Shown here piece after piece: positions 1 through 6,745 of a stretch of DNA of 6,745 nucleotides (position 1 is the first letter of the stretch; each line of letters opens with the position of its first letter). Made by a program: the position numbers and the translations under genes. This DNA comes from Candidatus Merdimorpha stercoravium (lineage in GTDB: Bacteria > Bacteroidota > Bacteroidia > Flavobacteriales > UBA1820). The notes below the pieces were generated by a model. It had not been told where the DNA came from. It worked only from the letters and a program-made list of their open reading frames with translations, and ran no database searches. Where the stretch lies: assembly GCA_018715295.1 (NCBI GenBank), contig DVLY01000180.1, positions 1-6,745 on the forward strand, in the 5' to 3' direction.

Positions 1-150
1 CGAGAGACGGACGCCGGGGAAGTAGGATGAGGAGATGAACGATGGAGAAAAAGGACGAGAGACGGACGCCGGGGAAGTAGGATGAGGAGATGAACGACGG
101 AGAAAAAGGGCAAAAGACGGGCGCCGGGAAGTAGGATGAGAAGAGAAAGA
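1..150. repeat. Purine-rich 55-bp tandem repeat, about 2.7 copies
   Basis: Unit 1 (1-55) and unit 2 (56-110) are identical except at two positions (T43 versus C98, A55 versus G110). A third, shortened and degenerate unit runs from 111 to about 150. The array begins at the window edge, so more copies may lie upstream. By hand count about 82% of the bases on this strand are purines. All three forward frames contain stops within each unit, and 55 is not a multiple of three, so this is not part of a long protein. It lies just before atpE, where the end of atpB would be expected. Function is unknown; it may be a length-variable intergenic repeat. Confidence 0.9.
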
Positions 151-183
151 AAACGTTTTATTAACCTTTAATACATTCACATT
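151..183 (+). promoter_or_regulatory. A/T-rich leader upstream of atpE
   Basis: Between the purine-rich repeats and the atpE start codon the composition changes abruptly to A/T-rich sequence without a recognisable Shine-Dalgarno motif. This is typical of translation initiation regions in Bacteroidota. An in-frame TAA at 169-171 prevents any useful upstream extension of atpE. I could not find a convincing Bacteroidota -7/-33 promoter pair here, so calling it a leader is safer than calling it a promoter. Confidence 0.4.
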
Positions 184-384
184 ATGACATTAGCAGCTAT
201 CGGAGCAGGCCTTTGCGCCATCGGCGCAGGCATCGGCATCGGGCGCATCGGATCCTCCGCCGTGGAGGGCATCGCCCGTCAGCCGGAGGCTACCAGCAAG
301 ATTCAGACGGCCATGCTGCTTACCGCAGCATTGGTGGAAGCTACGGCGCTTTTCGGCGTGGTGGTATCCCTGATGAGCCTTTAA
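184..384 (+). CDS. atpE: F-type ATP synthase subunit c (rotor ring)
   Basis: Membrane proteolipid that oligomerises into the c ring of the Fo motor and carries ions across the inner membrane. The 66 residues form two glycine- and alanine-rich transmembrane helices (roughly 3-25 and 42-64) joined by the conserved polar loop R32-Q33-P34. The first helix has the packing motif GAGIGIGRIG at 14-23. The ion-binding carboxylate is E52, equivalent to D61 of E. coli. Positions matching the sodium ligands of Ilyobacter (Q32 and S66 there) are I19 and A53 here, so proton coupling is the better inference. The protein is shorter than the 79-residue E. coli subunit at both ends. An in-frame stop at 169-171 excludes a longer N-terminus, so ATG 184 is the start. 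It is followed at once by a terminator-like hairpin. Confidence 0.97.
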   Translation: MTLAAIGAGLCAIGAGIGIGRIGSSAVEGIARQPEATSKIQTAMLLTAALVEATALFGVVVSLMSL

Positions 385-393
385 GGAAAATGT

Positions 394-435
394 GCCGCCG
401 TCCGAAGGGTTGCTTCGGGCGGGCGGTACTTTTTT
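394..435 (+). terminator. Terminator-like hairpin with T tract between atpE and atpF
   Basis: The arms 394-407 and 413-427 pair in a stem of 14 base pairs: ten pairs next to the loop, one bulged G at 423, then four more pairs. Two of the pairs are G-T wobbles. The loop is GGTTG (408-412). Two bases after the stem comes a run of six T (430-435). This is the classic layout of an intrinsic terminator. It begins 10 bases after the atpE stop codon, inside a run of genes that would normally be co-transcribed. It may act as a partial terminator/attenuator, or as a 3' stabilising structure for atpE message. The T run could alternatively pair with A443-448 in a much weaker hairpin. Confidence 0.7.
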
Positions 436-488
436 CGATCGGAAAAAACAACGAAGTAGTTCGAAAACATATAAAAAGAAAATATCGT

Positions 489-980
489 ATGGATTTACTT
501 TTACCCGGACTGGGATTGATCGTTTGGAATTCGCTCTTCTTCCTGATCGCGGTGGCCATTCTGACCAAATTTGCCTGGAAGCCCATCCTCTCGATGCTCG
601 ACGCACGCGACAAGCACATCGCCGAGTCGTTGGAAAAGGCGCGGCAGGCACGCGAGGAACTCTCGGGAGTGAAGGCCGAAAGCCAGCAGATCCTCCGCCA
701 GGCGCGCAAGGAGCGCGAAGAAATCGTCGGCCAGGCGCGCAAGGAGCGTGAAAACATCCTCGAACAGGCCCGCCAGGAAGCCAGCGTTCAGGCGGCATCC
801 ATTCTGGACGATGCCCACACGATGATCGAACGGGAAAAACAACGCGCCAAGGACGACCTGCGGCGCGATTTGGCCGGCATTTCCGTCTCCCTGGCCGAAA
901 AGGTACTGGGCGAGGAACTCAAGGATGCCGATGCCCAACGCAAGTCGATCGAGAAATCGATCGAGGAGGTAACCCTGTAA
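489..980 (+). CDS. atpF: F-type ATP synthase subunit b (peripheral stalk)
   Basis: Stator subunit that anchors F1 to Fo, here 163 residues, close to the 156 of E. coli. One N-terminal transmembrane helix spans about residues 8-28 and ends in the family-typical segment FAWKPIL (28-34). The rest is a long, charged, alanine-rich helix. At residues 71-103 three consecutive 11-residue repeats start with QARKE, QARKE and QARQE. Hendecad periodicity fits the right-handed coiled coil known for the b-subunit dimer. The frame is open upstream to an ATG at 213, but that would overlap atpE and put a basic non-homologous extension ahead of the membrane helix. ATG 489, preceded by an A/T-rich leader, is therefore the start. 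The atpH start lies 16 bases after the stop. Confidence 0.96.
   Translation: MDLLLPGLGLIVWNSLFFLIAVAILTKFAWKPILSMLDARDKHIAESLEKARQAREELSGVKAESQQILRQARKEREEIVGQARKERENILEQARQEASVQAASILDDAHTMIEREKQRAKDDLRRDLAGISVSLAEKVLGEELKDADAQRKSIEKSIEEVTL
699..797 (+). repeat. 33-bp in-frame repeat coding hendecads of subunit b
   Basis: Three consecutive 33-bp units (699-731, 732-764, 765-797) lie within atpF. Units 1 and 2 are nearly identical over their first 21 bases; unit 3 is more diverged. They encode the 11-residue periods of the stalk coiled coil. The DNA-level similarity suggests either local duplication or codon bias acting on a repeating peptide. Confidence 0.7.
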
Positions 981-996
981 TCGTCTTCGTGTCAGT

Positions 997-1533
997 ATGA
1001 AAGATACCACATTAGCGATCCGTTATGCCAAGGCGTACATCGAATTGGCACTTTCGCGCGGCCAGCTGGAACAGGCGGTCGAAGGGGCGCAGTCGGCGGC
1101 CGGATTTTTCGACGCCAGCCCCGAAGCGCGCCAGGTATTGGCCTCGCCGCTGATCCCCGCTTCGGACAAAGCGGAAGCCTTGTCCCGGGCGTTGGGGCAG
1201 GGAGTTCCCGCACAGGCGCAGGAGTTTGTCCGTTTTGTCATCGACAAGGGGCGGGCGGAGTTCCTGCCCGAGATCCTTCGTCAGGTAGGCGAATTGTACC
1301 AGGGCATCCGGGGCATCCGCCATGCGGAGGCTGTTTCGGCCGTGGAGATGACCCCCGGGCAGATCGAGGAACTTTCCGTACGGCTGAAGGCGCTCACCGG
1401 GGCCGAACAGATCGTCCTGCACACCCGTGTCGATCCGTCCCTTTTGGGCGGGGTACGCGTCAAGGTAGGCGACGTGGTCTGGGACGGAAGCCTTTCGGGG
1501 CGGCTGGATGAATTGAAAAAGAAGTATATGTAA
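997..1533 (+). CDS. atpH: F-type ATP synthase subunit delta
   Basis: Delta links the top of the F1 alpha/beta hexamer to the b-subunit stalk (the OSCP homologue). It has 178 residues, matching the family's usual length of about 175-180. The N-terminal helical domain begins with the typical RYAKAY at 9-14. The C-terminal domain carries the family signature around D146-P147-S148-L149-L150-G151-G152, followed by VRVKVGD and the closing DGSLSGRLDELKKKY. It sits between atpF (16-base gap) and atpA (32-base gap), the standard order in bacterial atp operons. No truncation or frameshift is visible. Confidence 0.96.
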   Translation: MKDTTLAIRYAKAYIELALSRGQLEQAVEGAQSAAGFFDASPEARQVLASPLIPASDKAEALSRALGQGVPAQAQEFVRFVIDKGRAEFLPEILRQVGELYQGIRGIRHAEAVSAVEMTPGQIEELSVRLKALTGAEQIVLHTRVDPSLLGGVRVKVGDVVWDGSLSGRLDELKKKYM

Positions 1534-1565
1534 CCGCGGAATAAAAAATATATAAAACAAAAAAT

Positions 1566-3143
<1,578 letters not shown>

Positions 3144-3193
3144 GGCTCCGGGGGTGGGGCGAAGACCGGTTGGGTGGAACGGGATGGGAAGCC

Positions 3194-3224
3194 GAGCCGG
3201 TGTGTGTACGACTATGCGCGATAA
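3194..3224 (+). pseudogene. Remnant of a fourth lipoprotein gene's 3' end
   Basis: This stretch resembles the terminal codons of the three downstream lipoprotein genes. It shares GTGTACGACTAT (3204-3215) exactly with the end of copy 2. If a missing dinucleotide AC is restored in the GT/AC-rich stretch, it reads E-P-V-Y-V-Y-D-Y-A-R followed by TAA at 3222-3224. That closely parallels E-Q-V-Y-V-Y-D-Y-T-L-stop of copy 2. The family resemblance is visible directly; descent from a deleted or duplicated gene is inference. Only about ten codons survive, so chance similarity is not fully excluded. Confidence 0.6.
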
Positions 3225-3244
3225 AGATCACCATATAAAGTACC

Positions 3245-3262
3245 CATAAAACCCTTGAAGCG
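3245..3262 (+). promoter_or_regulatory. Conserved leader before lipoprotein copy 1
   Basis: The 18 bases cataaaacccttgaagcg lie directly against the start codon. They recur before copy 3 as cataaaaccttgaaacg, with one base missing and one substitution. There is no canonical Shine-Dalgarno site. Conservation may reflect translation initiation function or simply recent shared ancestry of the two gene starts. Confidence 0.6.
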
Positions 3263-4345
3263 ATGAAAAAGAGACTGATCCCATTCTGTGTAGCGGCAGC
3301 CCTGGCAGTGGGGGCATGCGGCGGTAGCGGCGAGAAAGATGCCGAGGGATTTCCCCCGGCCAAGGCTCTCGCGGCAGACAGCGTAGCCATCGAGCAGATA
3401 CTGAGTGTGCAGAACATGACCCTGCGCGAGGATTATGCTGCGATCTATTCTCCCCGGAGTGGAAAAGTGATCTTCCGTTACCGGTTGCCGGATTGGACGT
3501 TCCTCGATTCGTCGTTGGTCGAAGGGCAAGGCCCGGACGATGTGTTGCGCCCGTCCCTGTTGTCCACTTCCGATCCGGGCAACGAGTTGTGGTTGGCACA
3601 GTCGGCCCGCAAGAAACTGGGTGAATACCATCCGGGAGAGGGCGGACTGGTCAGAACGCGGGAAGTGTTCGGACAGGAGGACAGCTGGTTGTTCAACGGC
3701 ACGGTTTGCGGCGATACGCTCCTGTTGCATGTGGTGACGGACTTCACCACCGAGAAGAATTACCTGTTGTCCACCCTTCTGGAGGGCGACAGTCTTCGCA
3801 CGGTGGATTCGCTGCTGTGTTTTTCCCGCAACGACATCACCTCCATTCCGACGAAAAACGGGGTGATGAAACGGACCCTGTCATACAATTACCCCGAGGT
3901 TTTCGTCATGGGCGACCGGGTGGCAGTGTGGTATTCCGGCACGCGCAGCCTGTTGGTGTACCGCATCGGGCAGGACGCACGGCTCGAGTTGGAGGGCTCT
4001 TTCGGCGAACCGCTCACCGAGGAAAAGGTAGCTACCTTCGATTTCAAAGGCCAGCAGGACGACGACAACAGCCCCGGAAGACCCCTGGCGGTATCTTCCG
4101 ACCATATTTACATGTGCAAGGTGAAATACGAGGACCCGGAGGGGGAAATAACGCCGTACAACATGCCCACACCTGTCGGCGTGGAGGTCAAGGTGTACGA
4201 CTGGAAGCTGCAGCCCGTTCGGCGTTTTTTGCTCGAAAAGCCTACGGCTACCCAGCTCCGGATCGATGTGGCGCGCCAACTCATCTATGCGTACGATCCT
4301 CGGGTGGACTTCGAGCAGGTGTACGTGTACAAGTATAAGTTGTAA
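3263..4345 (+). CDS. Predicted beta-propeller lipoprotein, copy 1
   Basis: A 360-residue lipoprotein of unassigned function, probably in the TolB-like/BF3164-like six-bladed beta-propeller group of Bacteroidales. The signal peptide MKKRLIPFC... ends in a lipobox V16-G17-A18-C19, so the mature protein should be lipid-anchored at C19. The post-cysteine segment is followed by DAEGFPPAK. Family blocks seen in all three paralogues are FRYRLPDWTF at 71-80, then GQGPDD at 88-93, GDRVAVWYSGTRSL from 217, YDW at 312-314, and the tail DFEQVYVYKYKL at 349-360. Repeating short strand-like blocks and the GxGP motif resemble Bacteroidota propeller lipoproteins; this is pattern recognition, not a profile search. 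No catalytic residues are apparent. A ligand-binding or scaffold role is possible, and a link to ATP synthase is unproven. Confidence 0.88.
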   Translation: MKKRLIPFCVAAALAVGACGGSGEKDAEGFPPAKALAADSVAIEQILSVQNMTLREDYAAIYSPRSGKVIFRYRLPDWTFLDSSLVEGQGPDDVLRPSLLSTSDPGNELWLAQSARKKLGEYHPGEGGLVRTREVFGQEDSWLFNGTVCGDTLLLHVVTDFTTEKNYLLSTLLEGDSLRTVDSLLCFSRNDITSIPTKNGVMKRTLSYNYPEVFVMGDRVAVWYSGTRSLLVYRIGQDARLELEGSFGEPLTEEKVATFDFKGQQDDDNSPGRPLAVSSDHIYMCKVKYEDPEGEITPYNMPTPVGVEVKVYDWKLQPVRRFLLEKPTATQLRIDVARQLIYAYDPRVDFEQVYVYKYKL

Positions 4346-4522
4346 GGCGACCATTGGCCGATAGCAGGATTTTTCCCTCGGGAGGCAGGAGAGAAAGCAG
4401 GGGAGGGGAGGAACCTGGGAGGGGGGAGAAGAAAAACCCGGGCGAGCGGAAAACCTGGGTTGGAAGAGAGAAGAAAAGCCAGGGGAAGCGAGGTAGATAG
4501 GGAATGAGGGGAAAGGATAAAA
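4346..4522. other. Purine-rich spacer between lipoprotein copies 1 and 2
   Basis: This 177-bp gap contains no supported gene. By hand count 118 of 140 bases at 4381-4520 are purines. Degenerate blocks recur, with CCTGGG at 4414 and 4454, CCCGGG at 4437 and CCAGGG at 4479, each followed by G/A-rich runs. The style resembles the repeat array at the start of the window, including a loosely similar stretch around 4479-4515, but it is not an exact copy. There is no clear terminator after copy 1. A promoter for copy 2 could be hidden here, but I cannot point to one. Confidence 0.7.
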
Positions 4523-5623
4523 ATGGAAAAAGGTAAAAGGATAAAACAGGCATCCGTATTTTTCGGCGCGGTTTTGGCCGGGCTGCTGGCTGTTTCCTGC
4601 GGCGGCAGTGGCGGGAAAGACGCCGAGGGCTTCCCTGCGGGAGAGACTCTTGCGGCGGACAGCATCGCCATCGAACAGGTCTTGTCGGTGAGCGGCTGGA
4701 ATCTTTACGGCGATTACGCGGTGATCTTCAGCCCGCAGACCGAGAAAACCCTGTTCCGCTACCGGTTGCCCGACTGGACTTTTGTCGATACGACCTTCTC
4801 CCTGGGCGAAGGACCGGACGATTTCGGCCAGTATGTTTCCCTTTTGGGGGGGAACGACCCCCGCTCTTCGGCTTTTTGGATCGGCGACGTGATAAAAGGG
4901 CGGATGGCCCGCATTGCGGCGCAGGATGGCGGCGTATTGGGGAAGACCGTCCGGGGAAGGTATGTCGTGGGGCAGCAAAGCGCGGTGTTCGGCGATACGC
5001 TCGTGGCTTATTCCACCCAGGAGGGCGAGCGGGAGGCGCACATCCGCACGGCTGTTTTGGCCGATATGTTGGCGCCGTTGGATTCCGTGCCGGGGTATTC
5101 CCAGCGGAAGATAGACATCAAGCAGGCGAACGGACAGATAGAGAGCGTGCGGGTGCTGACGTACAATGCCGGACAGATGATCGGGGCCGCCGACCGATTG
5201 GCGGTGTGGTACCCGGGTACGAAAAACCTGGCGGTATATCGCATCGGGACAGGCGGACGTCTGTCCGAGGAGGGGGTGTACGGAGAGGCTCCCTTGACCC
5301 AGGAAGCGGTCGATGCTTACGTGGAGGCTCATCCGGATTTTGCTCCGGACGATTTTTCGCTCATCGCAGCCGACCGGGAGCATCTGTATTTTCTGGAAAA
5401 GGAGCGGGAGAAGCCCCAACAGGCCTTGCCCGAGGGAACCTATCCCCCGGTGAAGTCCGTCGCGATAAAAGTGTACGACTGGCAGTTCCGCCCTGTGGCA
5501 AAGCTGCTGCCCGACCATCCTTCGGCATCGGACGTGCGGATAGACCTCCTCCGGAGAAAGATATATGCGTACGACCCGCAAGTGGATTTCGAGCAGGTGT
5601 ACGTGTACGACTATACGTTATGA
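4523..5623 (+). CDS. Predicted beta-propeller lipoprotein, copy 2
   Basis: A 366-residue paralogue of the genes on either side. Its signal peptide differs from the others (MEKGKRIKQASVFFG..., lipobox V24-S25-C26 preceded by L-A), adding seven residues before the cysteine. From the cysteine onward the family blocks resume: DAEGFP, FRYRLPDWTF at 78-87, GEGPDD, ADRLAVWYPGTKNL from 223, YDW at 318-320, and the tail DFEQVYVYDYTL at 355-366. The distance from cysteine to the FRYRLPDW block is 52 residues in all three copies. The last 52 residues align with copy 1 without gaps, at about 60% identity by hand count. The middle, roughly residues 100-200, is strongly diverged. The gene follows the purine-rich spacer and lacks the leader shared by copies 1 and 3. 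Confidence 0.88.
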   Translation: MEKGKRIKQASVFFGAVLAGLLAVSCGGSGGKDAEGFPAGETLAADSIAIEQVLSVSGWNLYGDYAVIFSPQTEKTLFRYRLPDWTFVDTTFSLGEGPDDFGQYVSLLGGNDPRSSAFWIGDVIKGRMARIAAQDGGVLGKTVRGRYVVGQQSAVFGDTLVAYSTQEGEREAHIRTAVLADMLAPLDSVPGYSQRKIDIKQANGQIESVRVLTYNAGQMIGAADRLAVWYPGTKNLAVYRIGTGGRLSEEGVYGEAPLTQEAVDAYVEAHPDFAPDDFSLIAADREHLYFLEKEREKPQQALPEGTYPPVKSVAIKVYDWQFRPVAKLLPDHPSASDVRIDLLRRKIYAYDPQVDFEQVYVYDYTL

Positions 5624-5634
5624 CGATAACTATT

Positions 5635-5651
5635 CATAAAACCTTGAAACG
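5635..5651 (+). promoter_or_regulatory. Conserved leader before lipoprotein copy 3
   Basis: The sequence cataaaaccttgaaacg abuts the start codon and matches the leader of copy 1 apart from a one-base gap and one substitution. It occupies most of the 28-base gap after copy 2, which makes co-transcription of copies 2 and 3 likely. Confidence 0.6.
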
Positions 5652-6737
5652 ATGAAAAAACGACTGATCCCATTCTGCATGGCGGCACTCCTGGCGTTGG
5701 GGGCGTGCGGCGGAGGTGCGAAGAAAGACGCCGAGGGTTTTCCTCCGGCGAAGACTCTCGTGGCGGACAGTATCGCCATCGAAGAGGTGCTGCAACCTTC
5801 CTGGGGCGGGATATACGGCGACTATGCCGTATTGGTCAGCCGAATGACCTCCAAGGTGGTGTTCCGCTATCGTTTGCCGGATTGGACGTTTGTCGACAGT
5901 TCGTTTTCCAAGGGTGGCGGGCCGGATGATCTGCTGTACGGGTTTTTACAGGGAACCAACAATACCGACGGGACGTTTTGGGTGAGCGAGCCCGCGCGCC
6001 AGTCGTTGATGCAGTTCGGCGACAAGGATGGTCGCTTGCAAAAATTGCGCACGGTGAGAAACGGGACATCCCATTCGGTGTATTTCGGGCAGGTGTTCGA
6101 CAACCGGATATTGATAAGTGAACATAAGGCTGAGGTCGAGGGAACGATCGATAATGTGGATACCTATCAGTCCTCGTTTACCATAGGCGATAGTTTGTCT
6201 CTGGTCGATTCCCTGCTGTGCTATACCAAAACGTCTCAGCGGATGTGGCGGGAAGACAATATGAACTATGTGACAATTGTATCGTACAATCCGCCGCAGT
6301 ACAAGGCTTGGGGCGATCGGTTGGCCGTGTGGTATCCCGATACGCGCAATATGCTGGTGTACCGCGTGGGAGAGGACGGGAAGATGAACCTGGAGCACAC
6401 CTACGGCGATACACTGTCCATCGATCGGGTACGGAGTGTGGATGTCTCTTCAATCGATTGGGATAATGTATCCAATCCCGAACTCATCGCGGCTACCGAC
6501 GAATATCTGTTTTTGCAGACGACGGTATATTCCCCATCGGACGGCGAGGATGATTCGGAGGAGGTCCTTGGCAATGAGATCCGGGTGTACGACTGGCAGA
6601 TGAATCCGGTATCCAAGTTCGAATTGGACAAGAAAGAGGCAACCACCGTGTGGGTCGATCCGCAGCGGCGGAAAATGTATGCGTACAATCCTCGCTTGGA
6701 TTTCGAGCAGGTGTACGTGTACGAGTATGAATTGTAA
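5652..6737 (+). CDS. Predicted beta-propeller lipoprotein, copy 3
   Basis: A 361-residue paralogue that begins with MKKRLIPFC like copy 1 and has the lipobox L16-G17-A18-C19. Conserved blocks are DAEGFPPAK after the cysteine, FRYRLPDWTF at 71-80, GGGPDD, GDRLAVWYPDTRN from 221, YDW at 313-315, and the tail DFEQVYVYEYEL at 350-361. The central region differs from both other copies. Bases around 6100-6500 look more A/T-rich than the ATP synthase genes, which could reflect different ancestry or relaxed codon use. The stop codon lies 8 bases before the window ends, so it is unknown whether further copies or atpG follow. Six-bladed propeller fold and envelope location are inferred as for copy 1. 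Confidence 0.88.
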   Translation: MKKRLIPFCMAALLALGACGGGAKKDAEGFPPAKTLVADSIAIEEVLQPSWGGIYGDYAVLVSRMTSKVVFRYRLPDWTFVDSSFSKGGGPDDLLYGFLQGTNNTDGTFWVSEPARQSLMQFGDKDGRLQKLRTVRNGTSHSVYFGQVFDNRILISEHKAEVEGTIDNVDTYQSSFTIGDSLSLVDSLLCYTKTSQRMWREDNMNYVTIVSYNPPQYKAWGDRLAVWYPDTRNMLVYRVGEDGKMNLEHTYGDTLSIDRVRSVDVSSIDWDNVSNPELIAATDEYLFLQTTVYSPSDGEDDSEEVLGNEIRVYDWQMNPVSKFELDKKEATTVWVDPQRRKMYAYNPRLDFEQVYVYEYEL

Positions 6738-6745
6738 AGAAGAAT

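Larger units (their letters stand above)
3144..3262 (+). other. Spacer between atpA and lipoprotein copy 1
   Basis: The first half is G-rich with no gene. I see short complementary pieces (GGCTC at 3144 and GAGCC at 3194) but no convincing terminator. The second half holds a decayed lipoprotein 3' end (3194-3224) followed by the leader shared with copy 3 (3245-3262). Whether transcription from atpA reads through into copy 1 cannot be judged from the sequence. Confidence 0.6.

Noticed and set aside
1..150. CRISPR array
   Set aside because: The units are directly adjacent with no unique spacers, so this is a plain tandem repeat.
184..384. Sodium-dependent ATP synthase
   Set aside because: The Gln and Ser ligands of known sodium-type c subunits are replaced by Ile and Ala here.
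213..488. N-terminal extension of subunit b starting at ATG 213
   Set aside because: It would overlap atpE and cover the hairpin, and adds a basic low-complexity segment ahead of a membrane helix that normally begins the protein. ATG 489 fits the family length.
3220..3262. Bacteroidota-type promoter (TTTG and TAnnTTTG elements) before lipoprotein copy 1
   Set aside because: The region is A/T-rich but I could not find both elements at proper spacing.
3320..3350. Bacteroidota surface-export signal after the lipobox cysteine
   Set aside because: The residues right after the cysteine are mostly Gly and Ser; acidic or KD residues come only from about the sixth position, later than known export signals. 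Surface versus periplasmic location is left open.
3881..5581. A 566-codon open frame on the minus strand across lipoprotein copies 1 and 2
   Set aside because: It runs opposite two well-supported genes and the purine-rich spacer; its product is a basic, proline-rich shadow without family motifs.

Overview
This window looks like chromosomal DNA from a Bacteroidota species, most likely Bacteroidales and possibly the Alistipes/Rikenellaceae side (the genus is an inference). It is GC-rich in the genes. Several start codons are preceded by A/T-rich leaders instead of clear Shine-Dalgarno sites. A run of F-type ATP synthase genes in the order atpE-atpF-atpH-atpA is followed by predicted lipoproteins of a type common in gut Bacteroidales. 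Every gene I support lies on the + strand.

Layout. Positions 1-183 hold a purine-rich 55-bp tandem repeat and a short A/T-rich leader. Positions 184-3143 encode ATP synthase subunits c, b, delta and alpha. A strong terminator-like hairpin with a T tract sits between atpE and atpF. Positions 3144-3262 are a spacer containing what looks like the decayed 3' end of a lipoprotein gene. Positions 3263-6737 carry three paralogous lipoprotein genes of 360, 366 and 361 codons. They look like six-bladed beta-propeller (TolB-like/BF3164-like) lipoproteins. Copies 1 and 2 are separated by a purine-rich 177-bp spacer. Copies 2 and 3 are 28 bp apart.

How the genes work together. Subunit c forms the membrane rotor ring, b and delta form the peripheral stalk, and alpha is the non-catalytic part of the F1 head. 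The hairpin after atpE could let more c-subunit message accumulate than message for the downstream genes, matching the multicopy c ring. Subunit a (atpB) would be expected just upstream of the window. Subunit gamma (atpG), normally next after atpA, is absent from the 3.6 kb that follows; the lipoprotein cluster occupies its usual place.

The most notable signals are the lipoprotein trio in the atpG position, the scar of a fourth tail that together with a shared leader marks a duplication junction, the hairpin between atpE and atpF, and the purine-rich spacers. I found no phage, transposase, CRISPR, rRNA or tRNA features, and no clearly novel enzymatic system.
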